A stretch of 48,010 nt of DNA from Thermoprotei archaeon (lineage in GTDB: Archaea; Thermoproteota; Thermoprotei; Thermofilales; B20-G17): NCBI GenBank assembly GCA_003650675.1, contig QMRH01000008.1, positions 1 to 48,010 of the forward strand, in the 5' to 3' direction. Both the position numbers and the translations under genes were made by a program. Under the pieces are notes generated by a model. It worked only from the letters and a program-made list of their open reading frames with translations. It made no database searches and was not told the origin of the DNA. Positions 1-8,728 of this stretch are shown here, one piece after another; position 1 is the stretch's first letter; every line of letters begins with the position of its first letter.

Positions 1-122
1 AACCCTAACAAAAGGGTTATAGGCGAGACGGAACCAATGAAACCACACCACAATGAAACAAAATACATAGAATGATACAGATAGAGGAAACAGGGTCTCT
101 TGTCTTTTCTTCGCTTAAATAA

Positions 123-514
123 ACAAGTAAACTCTGGATTCCTTCTTACTTTTCTGAAGCAAGGAATGTAAGAGAAGTCATTGAAGTGAAAAAGCCTACA
201 AAGCTTTACGAGGGGATCTACTCTACTGGAGAGCTAGAGGGAATAGAACAATCCCTCTGTGTTGAAACGGGAAAAGGTATTGTAATCATAGCTGGATGTC
301 TCATCCATGAATGGAGCATATTCTACAGGTAGCTTCTCAATTCGGTAAAGTTTATGGTATTATAGGAGGTTTGCATGGAACAAGACCTGAGTCCTTGAAG
401 GACTTGAATTTAATCTGTCCTACACATCGCACTCAATATAAGTCAGAGATAAAGTTTCTTTACCCGGAGAGATATATTGAGGGAGGAGCAGGAAGAATAA
501 TTGAAATTAGATAA
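123..514 (+). pseudogene. Decayed MBL-fold metallo-hydrolase (C-terminal part)
   Basis: The stretch from 123 to about 305 reads without stops as a typical late part of an MBL-fold hydrolase of the dihydropterin phosphate synthase-like group. It contains the block YEGIYSTGELEG, then EQSLCVETGKG, then VIIAGC, where intact members continue with S/A-H-P-G. Here the frame breaks right after AGC and the remainder (IIGGLHG, then PTHRT, then GGAGRIIEIR at the end) continues from 311 in another frame. The upstream frame is closed by a stop at 120-122 and no N-terminal metal motif (HxHxDH) is visible before it, so the gene is both truncated and frameshifted. Family assignment rests on these motifs; the inactive state is inferred. 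Confidence 0.6.
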
Positions 515-692
515 AAGGTCTTATCAATTTTGCGCTTCGCTTAACAGCGAATAAAAGAGGAAATCGAAAATTCCCCTAATTGTCATAGACTCTTTTCTTT
601 TACTTGCAAAATATCGCCCGAAATTTACTTTATCCTATCTTAAAAAGAAACACTATTAAGCATGCTAGTTGCAGTAATAGCATGGTAGTAGT

Positions 693-1280
693 ATGGCTGA
701 CTCTGATATCTTGAAAATAGTAAAAGAAGATATATTAAGAATATTAGCAGAGGAAAAAAGGGTATCACTAGATTCCATAAAAACAAAAGTTAAAGTTTCC
801 TCTTTTTTTATATCTAAAGCACTTAAAGAGCTTGAGAGAAAAAAGTTAATAGAAACCGAGGGAAATTTTATTAAATTAACAGAAATTGGACAAAAAGAAT
901 CTGAAGATATTTTAAAAAAGCATCTCGTTCTTGAAGAATATTTTAAGAAAACCTTAGATGAAAGAGCAGCACATAGAAAAGCACATGTCCTTGAGCATTA
1001 TGTCTCTGAAGAGGTTATCAGGAATATCAAAAAGTTGCATACGTTCGAAGAAAGAGGAATCCCTCTAACAGAGTTTAAATTACATACTGAGGGTTTAATC
1101 ACTGATATCAATATATTAGACGATGGACTATTTGAAAGAATAGTTAGTATGGGGATATTTCCAGGAGAAGAAATAAAAATAGTAAATGAAATTCCGAATG
1201 GTATCGTTATTGAAGTAAAAAATAAAAAATTTGTTTTAGATAAAGATATAGTAAAAGAAATTAAAGTATTAAAAATTTAA
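693..1280 (+). CDS. DtxR-family iron regulator with fused FeoA domain
   Basis: 195-residue protein: an N-terminal winged helix (about residues 5-65, with an ISKALKELERKKLIE recognition-helix region), then a DtxR-type metal-binding and dimerisation segment (HRKAHVLEHYVSEEV, about 95-110), then a C-terminal SH3-like FeoA domain (about 120-195). DtxR proteins repress iron uptake or storage genes when loaded with Fe2+ or Mn2+. FeoA domains are partners of the FeoB ferrous iron permease, and feoB lies 0.44 kb downstream on the same strand. The gene therefore probably serves as the local iron sensor of this operon. It is 12 nt ahead of the IscU-like gene. The DNA is rich in AAA, ATA and TTA codons, unlike most of the window. 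Confidence 0.8.
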   Translation: MADSDILKIVKEDILRILAEEKRVSLDSIKTKVKVSSFFISKALKELERKKLIETEGNFIKLTEIGQKESEDILKKHLVLEEYFKKTLDERAAHRKAHVLEHYVSEEVIRNIKKLHTFEERGIPLTEFKLHTEGLITDINILDDGLFERIVSMGIFPGEEIKIVNEIPNGIVIEVKNKKFVLDKDIVKEIKVLKI

Positions 1281-1291
1281 AGGAGAACAAA

Positions 1292-1717
1292 ATGGCTAAG
1301 TTTTTAAAAGAAAAATTGGAACTATTAAGAAATGCTGGTTTTTCAGAAAAGGCGATCAACTATTTAGAAAGCGATCATAATGTTGGTAAAATAGAGGGAG
1401 CAGATGCTATTGGAAGTTATACTGGTAAATGTGGAGACACTATAATAATGTATTTAAGAATTGAAGAGGGTATAATAAAAGATGCAAAATTTATATACAC
1501 TGGTTGTGCTGGTGCAGGTTCTTCTGGTTCTGCAATAACTGAGTTAGCAAAAGGTAAAAGGCTTGAAGAGGCATTGAAGTTATCATTAAATGATGTGGTA
1601 GAACATTTAAAAGAAGGAGAAAAAGGTTTACCAAGACATAAGTATGACTGTGCGGAAATAGCTATAAATTCATTACGAGATGCGATCAGACAATATATAA
1701 AAAAGGTAAAATGTTAG
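1292..1717 (+). CDS. IscU/NifU N-type iron-sulfur scaffold protein
   Basis: 141-residue protein of the IscU/NifU-N fold. The three cluster-ligating cysteines are in the expected order: C47 in GKCGD (with the conserved Asp49), C72 in YTGCAGAGSSGSA, and C120 in YDCAE. An extra Cys is the last residue. IscU proteins assemble a transient 2Fe-2S or 4Fe-4S cluster and pass it to apoproteins. A strong ribosome binding site (AAGGAG) lies 7 nt before the ATG. It sits between the DtxR-FeoA regulator and feoB (feoB begins 5 nt after its stop), so iron import and cluster building are probably co-expressed. No cysteine desulfurase is nearby. Confidence 0.8.
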   Translation: MAKFLKEKLELLRNAGFSEKAINYLESDHNVGKIEGADAIGSYTGKCGDTIIMYLRIEEGIIKDAKFIYTGCAGAGSSGSAITELAKGKRLEEALKLSLNDVVEHLKEGEKGLPRHKYDCAEIAINSLRDAIRQYIKKVKC

Positions 1718-1721
1718 AGAT

Positions 1722-3656
1722 ATGAACGATCTTAAAGTATTATTAATTGGGCAGCCAAATGTAGGGAAATCTTCTTTACTTAATGCATTGGTTGGGCCAA
1801 GAGCTACGGTATCCAATTACCCTGGAACTACAGTTGAAGTAACTAAAGCCAAAAAGAAAATTAGCAATATGGAAATTGAGTTTGTGGATACTCCAGGGAT
1901 ATACTCTATTTCTGATAGAAGCGAAGAAGAAAAAGTTGCTGAAAAAGCTTTATTTGAAGAAGATAAAGACGGGGTAATAGCAGTTGTTGATGCAACTTCT
2001 CTTGAAAGAAGTCTTTATATGGTCCTGCAGGTGCTAGAGGCTTATATACCTACCATTTTAGCTTTAAATTTTGTAGAAGATGCTAAAAAGAGGGGTATAG
2101 AAATTGATTGCGAAAAACTAGAGAAAATTCTTCGCATTCCTGTTGTTCCTATAAATCCTTTAACAAAGAAAGGAATAGATAAACTTGTAGATACAGTTTT
2201 AAAGATTAAAGAAATACCGAAGAAAACTTTCACTATTGAATATGATGATCATATAGAAAAGGCTATAGATAAAATATCATCACAGTTAAAGGAAACTTCT
2301 ATGCCAAAGAGGTTTATAGCAATAAGGATTTTGGAAGGAGATAGAGATTTTTATAAATATTTGAAGGATGAGAGAGTGGTTGAAGATGTTAAAGAAGACT
2401 TAAAAGAGTATCCAGAAGTTGCGAAGGATATATCCATAACTAGATATGGTACAGCATCATTTATAGCAGAAAAGGTTACCCAGATAATTCCTTTAGAGAA
2501 AGGAGAAATTAGAAGAGAAAGAATTGAAGAGAAGATCGACCAGGTTCTCTTGCATAAAACCTGGGGCCCAATTATTACTGGCCTATTTTTTCTCGTAATC
2601 TTTGGGGTATTGCTACATCTTGGCAATTTGATACAAGAGGTTATTATGAGTTCGACCGAGAGTCTTTTTTCCTCTTTTGGTGCAGTAGAACATCCTATTA
2701 TCGCTATGATATTAGCTCAAGGTTTAGCAGGGCTTGTAACAGGAGTTTCTATTGCTTTGCCATATGTATTCTTATTTTATCTACTTCTGGGATTACTGGA
2801 GGATGTAGGACTTCTTTCGAGGTTTATTGTTAATGCAGAAAGATTTTTGAGAAAACTAGGTTTGCCTGGAAAATCATTTATTCCTTTAGCATTAGGTTTT
2901 GGTTGCACCGCACCAGCAATTAGAGCTACCAGAGTCCTGTCATCTAAAAAAGAGCAATTTCATACTGCCTCACTATTTGCTTTTATACCTTGTTCCTCAA
3001 GAATTGCAATAATAATGGGGATAATTGGATTTTATGGAGGCATAAAATTAGCTTTTTCTGTTTTTGCTACTTTACTAGTTGCTGACTTGATTTGGGCTCT
3101 TGGAATAAAGAAAATTATTCACATAGAGAGAGAACCCCTACTTTTAGAATTACCTCCTTACAGGAAGCCTCTGGTTAAAAATGTTCTTGCTAAAAGCTGG
3201 ATTAGGATGAGGGATTTTGTATACATAGTTATGCCCTTGTTAGTACTTGGAGGAATAGCTTATAGTATTTTAAAGATACTAGGTCTTGTTAATGTAATAA
3301 TAGAGCCTCTTTCACCAATTGCTATCTGGCTGGGTTTGCCTATTATAACCCTTATTCCCTTGGTTTTCGGTTTCTTGCAGAAGGATCTAACTGGAGCGAT
3401 GCTTATATCAGTCTTAGGTAGTAAAATATCACTAATATTAACTCCTATTCAAATATACACGTTTGGTGTAGCAGGCACTATGGGAATTCCATGCATAATT
3501 GCTTTAGGGATGCTCATTAGAGAATTCGGATTTAAAAAAGCAGTAGGTTTAACAATAATCTCAATAATTTATGGTCTTTTATTTGCTGGTCTGATTTGGA
3601 GAACAGTTTTATTTGCTGAAAATAGTGTAAAATTATTTTTCGGCTGGACTCCGTGA
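1722..3656 (+). CDS. feoB: Ferrous iron transport protein B (FeoB)
   Basis: 644-residue GTP-gated ferrous iron permease of the cytoplasmic membrane. The N-terminal G domain shows G1 GQPNVGKS (10-17) and G3 DTPG (56-59). The membrane part carries FeoB signatures such as GFGCTAPAIRATRVL and QKDLTGA, with paired gate regions, and the length is usual for short archaeal FeoB. One oddity is the G4 motif: where FeoB has N-x-x-D, this protein reads N116-F-V-E119-D120, i.e. Glu at the position that contacts guanine. It follows the IscU-like gene by 5 nt. Codon use is AT-rich like its two upstream neighbours, which suggests the three genes arrived together. Confidence 0.92.
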   Translation: MNDLKVLLIGQPNVGKSSLLNALVGPRATVSNYPGTTVEVTKAKKKISNMEIEFVDTPGIYSISDRSEEEKVAEKALFEEDKDGVIAVVDATSLERSLYMVLQVLEAYIPTILALNFVEDAKKRGIEIDCEKLEKILRIPVVPINPLTKKGIDKLVDTVLKIKEIPKKTFTIEYDDHIEKAIDKISSQLKETSMPKRFIAIRILEGDRDFYKYLKDERVVEDVKEDLKEYPEVAKDISITRYGTASFIAEKVTQIIPLEKGEIRRERIEEKIDQVLLHKTWGPIITGLFFLVIFGVLLHLGNLIQEVIMSSTESLFSSFGAVEHPIIAMILAQGLAGLVTGVSIALPYVFLFYLLLGLLEDVGLLSRFIVNAERFLRKLGLPGKSFIPLALGFGCTAPAIRATRVLSSKKEQFHTASLFAFIPCSSRIAIIMGIIGFYGGIKLAFSVFATLLVADLIWALGIKKIIHIEREPLLLELPPYRKPLVKNVLAKSWIRMRDFVYIVMPLLVLGGIAYSILKILGLVNVIIEPLSPIAIWLGLPIITLIPLVFGFLQKDLTGAMLISVLGSKISLILTPIQIYTFGVAGTMGIPCIIALGMLIREFGFKKAVGLTIISIIYGLLFAGLIWRTVLFAENSVKLFFGWTP

Positions 3657-3889
3657 ACTTCTACTAAAAGCTATTATCACCTGTGTACTAAGTTCGTATG
3701 CTCAACAATAGTCATTCTATCATCTGGATGTTGTCACTAGATATTACATATCCCTTCTAGCTTTTTCTTAACCATTATTTAGGTCAACTTAGAATTATAT
3801 TTCTCATTCTAGGTTCTTAGGTATATCCTTTATTTCATCTATACTTTCTTTCGAAGAGCCTTGGGAAATATTGTTAGAATTATAAAAAT

Positions 3890-3941
3890 GAATTCTTTAT
3901 TCACTTTAATGGACAGAAAGTATCTTATTTATAAAGAATTC
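3890..3941. repeat. Inverted repeat after feoB
   Basis: GAATTCTTTAT (3890-3900) is repeated as its exact reverse complement ATAAAGAATTC (3931-3941), separated by 30 nt. It lies 234 nt after the feoB stop in a gene-free AT-rich stretch (3657-4221) in which nothing else was recognised. It could be a remnant of a mobile-element end or a transcript-end hairpin. There is no flanking direct repeat that would prove an insertion. Confidence 0.45.
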
Positions 3942-4221
3942 AGAAATACACCCTATTTAGCCTTGTACTACTATTTATTATTTTTAAATTTTAATCTTAC
4001 TAAGTATGTATCCTAAGTTTTATTTTTAATGCTTAATAGGAATAGGTTCATATTACTAGAGCAACACTATTCTATTGATGGGCAAGGGAATCATTATGAC
4101 TATTATAGCAATCATCACAGCTATAGTAGTAGGCATTGTATTAAGGGTAAGAAAGTACTAAAAATAAGACTGTTGGCATTCAGTATACGTACTATATATA
4201 GAATGTTAAGAATAAGCTTAA

Positions 4222-4625
4222 GGAATAGCGAATGGGTATGATGCCCTAGTGCTTATTGGTGGATCTGGAGTCTATGAAAGAGTTACTGGTAAAATAAGCG
4301 ATCCGAGTATGCTCATTTTAGTGGAACTCTGTAAAATATTCTATCAAAAAGGTACTCAAAAGCTTTACGCGAAACCTTCCGAGTACTCGGATCGAGCGGT
4401 AAGCTAATAGTAAGGGAAAGCCTCGGTATCACTAGGTGGGATAGTTCCAAAGTTGAATCAACTATAGGTTTTACGGTAGACGAGCTCGTGCAAATTCATA
4501 AGTTCTGTGACATCTATATGAATAAAGAGGAGTTTCTCGAGCTAGCAGAGAAAAATAGTTTTTCTGTAAATGAAGTCCAAGACTTCGGTCGATTTTTCGT
4601 CGCCGTATTTAGTAAGCCGACCTAA
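4222..4625 (+). pseudogene. Broken gene of unknown family
   Basis: Two overlapping open stretches in different frames read like one protein. The first (4222-4407) contains GYDALVLIGGSGVYERV and YAKPSEYSD. The second (4386-4625) contains GSSGKLIVRESLGITRW, STIGFTVDELVQIHKFC and DFGRFFVAVFSKPT, ending at TAA. Joining them near 4390 needs a single-base shift. No ATG, GTG or TTG start with a ribosome binding site is evident for the first half. The family was not recognised. The amino-acid composition and codon pattern look genuinely coding, so this is called a decayed gene rather than noise. Confidence 0.4.
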
Positions 4626-4710
4626 CTCGAGTGGTCGCTAAGTTGCTCCTAGGTCTTAGTAAATACATGTACATTGAGGGAGTTATTTGCCTTCAAGCTC
4701 TTCAAAACTC

Positions 4711-4974
4711 TTAGAACGGCATCTTCCTTGTTGTTTTTCTACTTCTCTCAGCCCGGAGCATTTTTCCTCTTTTTGAATAATAGAGGTTTAATAATGTCGC
4801 TAAAGCTCTCCTAATGTTTTTCATAAAAGAATGGGGTATGAAACGTTGAGATGTAGTTTTCTGTATTGTGGTGTGTCTTTCTATGTCTCTTAGTGCTATT
4901 AGGTGTGTTGACGCTGTATGTTTATCTAAGCCGTATTTCCTCGTAACCTCATCGTGCATCCCAGAATGCGCCAT
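4711..4974 (-). CDS. Small hypothetical protein
   Basis: Open frame of 87 residues beginning MAHSGMHDEVTRKYGLDK, Arg/Lys/Thr rich, with no recognised domain. The ATG at 4974 has an AT-rich TATA-like stretch (TTATTATATT on the minus strand, about 5001-5010) roughly 30 nt upstream, so a real leaderless transcript is possible. It lies in decayed surroundings and could equally be a fragment of a mobile-element protein. Low confidence. Confidence 0.3.
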   Translation of the reverse strand: MAHSGMHDEVTRKYGLDKHTASTHLIALRDIERHTTIQKTTSQRFIPHSFMKNIRRALATLLNLYYSKRGKMLRAERSRKTTRKMPF

Positions 4975-5132
4975 CCCCAAATAAAACTTTTAAGCCTAGA
5001 ATATAATAAAATAACGATGACTACTAGGCTCCCGCAGCAAATACAGAATAACACACTCAGAAACATAAAACTACAGATGAGGTGAACGGTGAGGACGATG
5101 GATCTGTTTTCTTGTTTCAGCTGGAACATGAA

Positions 5133-5642
5133 TTAAGGTTTGTCCAGAACAGTCAGAACACTTTTAATTATATCTACTATTCTCCTAGCGCTTTCCTTAA
5201 TTTCTCTGGAAGGTTTACGGCCTATTTCCAGGGTTTTGGCTTGCGCCCCAAGTATGTATCCTTTCGGGTTTCCCATAACTTTAAGTAATAAAGGTAGGGG
5301 TATGGCGTGCGTGCTGTAAGAGACCATGTGTTTTAATGTTTTCTCGACCTCTGCAAATACTAGGTCTCCAGGATGAAGCCTTGCATCAACCGCATCAACA
5401 AATATTATAACTTTAGGTTTCCTGGAGGATATTTCATCTATAAAACTTTCAAGGGCGTTTTCTGCGTTAATCACATTGTCTTTAAATCCCTCTTTCTGCA
5501 ACAATTCTGCGACGAGGGGTCCTAAGGCATCATCTCCCCGAAGAGGATTACCTATACAAACCACCATGATCTCGTTGCTGTGTATAGCATTCTTTTTAAC
5601 CTCACTAAGCACTATTTCCTTAAGGTTTGTGCAGGGATTCAT
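5133..5642 (-). CDS. Hydrogenase maturation protease (HycI/HyaD family)
   Basis: Endopeptidase that trims the C-terminal tail of a NiFe hydrogenase large subunit after nickel insertion. Family marks are the opening block CIGNPLRGDDALGP (nickel-sensing Asp in the GDD region), FVDAVDA in the middle with the second acidic ligand, and STHAIPLPLLL with the third ligand His. The start chosen is the ATG at 5642 because GGAGGG sits about 5 nt upstream; the frame stays open 15 codons further without a better start. The length (169 aa) is normal. No hydrogenase structural gene is in the window, so the substrate lies elsewhere. The gene follows the MNT antitoxin gene by 20 nt. Confidence 0.85.
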   Translation of the reverse strand: MNPCTNLKEIVLSEVKKNAIHSNEIMVVCIGNPLRGDDALGPLVAELLQKEGFKDNVINAENALESFIDEISSRKPKVIIFVDAVDARLHPGDLVFAEVEKTLKHMVSYSTHAIPLPLLLKVMGNPKGYILGAQAKTLEIGRKPSREIKESARRIVDIIKSVLTVLDKP

Positions 5643-5662
5643 CGTGCTCCCTCCTTGAACTG

Positions 5663-6094
5663 CTAGATTTCTCTGATACTCCACCATCCTCTACGACTCC
5701 TGTAAATCCTTTTATCTCTTTTCGCTATCGCAAATTTTTCTTTCATTTCCCTAAAGAAACCTGTATCATAAATTATTAATCCGTTTTCCAGAGCATCGAA
5801 AAGGGCTATATGCCCTCTGTTGAACAGTTTTAATACCTCTTTTTCCGTGAATACTAGTGCATCTAGCTGGATTATGTTGTTCCAGAGCGAGTGGATCTTG
5901 TAAAACCTCTCGTGGAAACTTAGTTCCGTTTCCTTCAGTATTATTAATAAATCTATGTCGCTTTCCTTTAACTGCAGGTTCTTGGATCGCGAACCGAAAA
6001 GTACCACCGAGGAAACAGCTAAACGTTCTCTTTTAAGGATTTCAACAAACTTCTCTAACTGTTTTCTTATTTCTGTAGATGTTTTTCCGTCCAT
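5663..6094 (-). CDS. MNT-type minimal nucleotidyltransferase (HEPN partner, antitoxin)
   Basis: Minimal nucleotidyltransferase domain with an intact active motif: LFGSRSKNLQLKESDIDLL, i.e. G-S followed after ten residues by D-x-D, needed for metal and NTP binding. In HEPN/MNT toxin-antitoxin pairs the MNT protein silences the HEPN ribonuclease, in known cases by AMPylating it. The start at 6094 is supported by GGAGG about 7 nt upstream. The start lies inside the end of the HEPN gene (28 nt overlap), the usual arrangement of a translationally coupled pair. Length 143 aa. Confidence 0.8.
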   Translation of the reverse strand: MDGKTSTEIRKQLEKFVEILKRERLAVSSVVLFGSRSKNLQLKESDIDLLIILKETELSFHERFYKIHSLWNNIIQLDALVFTEKEVLKLFNRGHIALFDALENGLIIYDTGFFREMKEKFAIAKRDKRIYRSRRGWWSIREI

Positions 6095-6480
6095 TTTAAA
6101 ATCCTCCTGGCCCACATTAAACACAGCTTCCCCATTCTCCTTGAATATGTTTCATATGGGGGGCCACCAAGAGCTTCAGGATCAAGGGAAATCCTGTAAT
6201 GTAAGTTTAGATCCAATGTATCCTCCCTTATATCTTCAACTTCTATCCCTTCATCTTGTAGGGCTGAAAGTAATTCGGGTAAAAAATGGGTTTTTGGAGG
6301 TAGTTCTCTGAGAAGAAACACTATAGCAGTCTTAAGGGCGTACTCTGCGGCTTGATGTGCATGGAATGCAGAGAAGTTATAGAAGCCTTCTTCCAAAAGC
6401 TTTTCCGATACTTCAAGGTTTTTTAACGCTTGTCTCCACAAGATTTTAACTAGCGCCGACTTCATCCTGTAGGCTACCAT
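6067..6480 (-). CDS. HEPN-domain protein (toxin of HEPN/MNT pair)
   Basis: 137-residue all-helical HEPN domain: WRQALKNLEVSEKLLEEG, then FYNFSAFHAHQAAEYALK, the family core, then KTHFLPELLSAL. HEPN proteins paired with MNT are usually RNases. The R-x(4-6)-H catalytic motif is not evident here, so RNase activity is uncertain. The ATG at 6480 was chosen because the reverse complement of 6501-6508 gives a TATA-like box about 25 nt upstream, suggesting a leaderless mRNA; ATG 6465 is an alternative. It overlaps the MNT gene and is divergent from nfeD across a 49-nt intergenic region. Confidence 0.75.
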   Translation of the reverse strand: MVAYRMKSALVKILWRQALKNLEVSEKLLEEGFYNFSAFHAHQAAEYALKTAIVFLLRELPPKTHFLPELLSALQDEGIEVEDIREDTLDLNLHYRISLDPEALGGPPYETYSRRMGKLCLMWARRILKWTEKHLQK

Positions 6481-6493
6481 AATAAGTTTATTG

Positions 6494-6513
6494 AGAAGAA
6501 TATAAAAAACAGT
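6494..6513. promoter_or_regulatory. Divergent promoter between the HEPN gene and nfeD
   Basis: TATAAAAA at 6501-6508 is centred 25 nt before the ATG of nfeD at 6530, the spacing of a leaderless archaeal transcript. The same AT stretch read on the other strand (TTTTTTATAT) is about 25 nt before the HEPN start at 6480. The two TATA elements thus overlap in a 49-nt gap. Confidence 0.55.
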
Positions 6514-6529
6514 AGTTATAAATAAATAC

Positions 6530-7792
6530 ATGATGCTAAGGTTGGGTAGAAAAGGGCTAATAATTGCCCTGATTTCTATTCTTCTACTATTATCGAGCGT
6601 AAATTCCTTTGAGGAAAGCGAGTTAAAGGTAGTTGTAGTTGAAATTAAGGGGACGATAAATGAGGGAGCATACACCCTTATGTTAAGGGCTGTTAATCTC
6701 GTCTCTCAACTAAAAGCAGAGGAGCTCATAATAATCCTGGACACTTACGGAGGCTACCTTTATTCCATGGATAAAATAATCGAAGAGCTTTCAAAACTCA
6801 GTATCCCTAAAGTTACGTGGATTCCGCCCGGGGGTAAAGCTGTTTCGGCAGGAGCAATTATAGCGTTGAGTAGTGATTTAATATACGTGGGTGAGGGTGC
6901 CGTTGTAGGAGCCTGTCGCCCTTACCCTGAGGATGAGAAGGTCATAGCATATGTTAAGGCGCGTATCCGAAGTTTAGCCGAAAGAAAAAGCCTTAACGCC
7001 ACTGTTATAGGTCTACTCGAGGAAATGGTTGAAAAGAATAGGTCCTTCACAGCTAGAGAAGCCGTGGAACTTGGGTTAGCAGAGGGGTATGTAAATGACT
7101 TGAAGGCCTTATTGAGCGCCAGGGGATTAAGCAACGCAGTTGTCTACACGGTGAAAGAGGATCTCTTCGTCGAGCTGGCGGCCGTTCTCTTCGATCCAGG
7201 GCTAGCCTTAGCAATGCTGGTGGTAGGGGTTTTACTCATACTGCTTGAAGTTAAGGCTACAGGCTTCCAGGGATGGGGCATACTTGGAGGAATATTGATT
7301 GCCATTTCACTCTATGTCATGGGGATTATAGGATGGAATATCATGACCCTAATACTAGTGTCCTTAGGGCTGGTGTCCCTTTTCATAGAGCTTAAGAAAC
7401 CCGGTTTACAGGTTTTCGGTGCCGCAGGAATAGCTCTTCTACTCTTTGCAATACTTTTAGAGTATCTTAGACAACCTTACATAAACCTGTGGAACTATGC
7501 TCCACCAGTAATGGTATTCACCGGGGCTGTATCGATCCTCCTACTGTTTATAATATACAAGGCTGGGGAAGCCATTAAACTCAAGAAACCAGACTATAGA
7601 GAGAAACTTCTTGGGAAAGAAGGTTACGCCAAAACAGTTATAAAGCCTGGGGAAAGGGGCGTAGTTTACATGGAGGGGGAGGAATGGACTGCTGTGTCGG
7701 ACAGATTAATAGAAAAAGGGGATAAAGTAAGGGTTATTAATGTAGAGGGACTCACTCTCATAGTAGAAAAAATAAACAACCACCAAACATAA
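6530..7792 (+). CDS. nfeD: NfeD-family membrane serine protease
   Basis: 420-residue ClpP-class membrane protease of the long NfeD type, known from Pyrococcus PH1510 to cleave the C-terminus of its slipin partner. Order of parts: signal or anchor (about 8-27); serine protease domain (about 30-195) with Ser106 in AVSAGA as the likely nucleophile and Lys137 in DEKVIAYV aligning with the general base region; several membrane spans (about 210-350); a C-terminal OB-like NfeD domain (about 365-420, GYAKTVIKPGERG). The usual DTPGG block reads DTYGGY. A slipin gene follows 8 nt after the stop. The promoter TATA is at 6501-6508. Confidence 0.9.
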   Translation: MMLRLGRKGLIIALISILLLLSSVNSFEESELKVVVVEIKGTINEGAYTLMLRAVNLVSQLKAEELIIILDTYGGYLYSMDKIIEELSKLSIPKVTWIPPGGKAVSAGAIIALSSDLIYVGEGAVVGACRPYPEDEKVIAYVKARIRSLAERKSLNATVIGLLEEMVEKNRSFTAREAVELGLAEGYVNDLKALLSARGLSNAVVYTVKEDLFVELAAVLFDPGLALAMLVVGVLLILLEVKATGFQGWGILGGILIAISLYVMGIIGWNIMTLILVSLGLVSLFIELKKPGLQVFGAAGIALLLFAILLEYLRQPYINLWNYAPPVMVFTGAVSILLLFIIYKAGEAIKLKKPDYREKLLGKEGYAKTVIKPGERGVVYMEGEEWTAVSDRLIEKGDKVRVINVEGLTLIVEKINNHQT

Positions 7793-7800
7793 ATATACTG

Positions 7801-8718
7801 GTGAAAAACATGCTTTGGGCGATCCTACTTCAGGGCTTATTTCAGTTGATCCTTTTGCTGGTTTTCCTCCTATTCATTTTAGCCATAGTTTTAACCTATG
7901 TTAAAATAATCCCGGAATACCAGAGATTAGTGGTATTTCGGCTTGGTAGAGCCATAGCCATTAAAGGTCCTGGACTAGTTGTCCTGGTACCTTTCATCGA
8001 TAAGGGATTAATAGTGGATTTAAGGGAGCAATTCATAGAGGTATCTCGTCAAACGTGCATAACCAAGGATAATGCCCCGGTTGACATAGACTTCCTCATA
8101 TACTTTAAAGTCGTAGACCCGATGAAAAGCATTCTAGAAATACGGGACTTTAAGGGGGCGGCTATAGGTATAGCCACCACAACCCTGAGAGCTGTGGTTG
8201 GAGACATAGAGCTAGACCATGTTCTAGCTAAAAGAGAATACATAAACGAGGTTCTACGGGCTAAGCTAGATGAAGTAACGGCAAGATGGGGGGTCAAAGT
8301 AACTGCAGTTGAAATAAGGGAAATCCTGCCTCCACGGGATGTTCAGGAGGCTATGATTAAACAGATGGCTGCTGAACGTAACAGGAGAGCCATGGTGACG
8401 GAGGCCGAAGGCAAGAGGGAATCCACAATCCGTGTGGCGGAGGGAGATAAAATATCGGCTATCCTAAGGGCTGAAGGGGAAAAGCAGGCCACTATTCTCC
8501 GTGCCGAAGGTTTATCAACGTACCTAAATATGGTGAATGATGTAGCCATGAAACTCGATTCTAAAACGCTCCTCCTACAGTATTTTGAAGCATTAAGGGA
8601 AATAGCTAGATCTCCTTCAACAAAGATAGTTCTACCGATGGAGGTGTTTAAACTACTGGCACCTCTAGAAAAAATAAGTAAGTTAATTGAATCAAAAAGC
8701 GAAGAGGAAGAAAAATAG
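7801..8718 (+). CDS. Slipin/stomatin-like SPFH protein
   Basis: 305-residue SPFH membrane scaffold. An N-terminal membrane hairpin (about 3-32) is followed by the SPFH core: IPEYQRLVVFRLGRA, GPGLVVLVPFID, TKDNAPVDIDFLIYFKV, LPPRDVQEAMIKQM. A charged coiled coil (AEGKRESTIRVAEGDK, RAEGEKQATILRAEG) and a hydrophobic tail segment (FEALREIARSPSTKIVLP) come after. It follows nfeD by 8 nt, the classic operon in which NfeD protease cuts slipin. Translation starts at GTG 7801; an ATG lies three codons inside. Confidence 0.9.
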   Translation: MKNMLWAILLQGLFQLILLLVFLLFILAIVLTYVKIIPEYQRLVVFRLGRAIAIKGPGLVVLVPFIDKGLIVDLREQFIEVSRQTCITKDNAPVDIDFLIYFKVVDPMKSILEIRDFKGAAIGIATTTLRAVVGDIELDHVLAKREYINEVLRAKLDEVTARWGVKVTAVEIREILPPRDVQEAMIKQMAAERNRRAMVTEAEGKRESTIRVAEGDKISAILRAEGEKQATILRAEGLSTYLNMVNDVAMKLDSKTLLLQYFEALREIARSPSTKIVLPMEVFKLLAPLEKISKLIESKSEEEEK

Positions 8719-8728
8719 GAATTTAAAA

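Noticed and set aside
4029-4241. Open frame of 70 codons (MLNRNRFILLEQH...)
   Set aside because: Tyr/His/Ser-rich low-complexity translation, no ribosome site, no known motif, in decayed DNA; read as chance.
5082-5288. Plus-strand open frame overlapping the hydrogenase protease gene
   Set aside because: Antisense to the end of a well-supported gene and without motifs.
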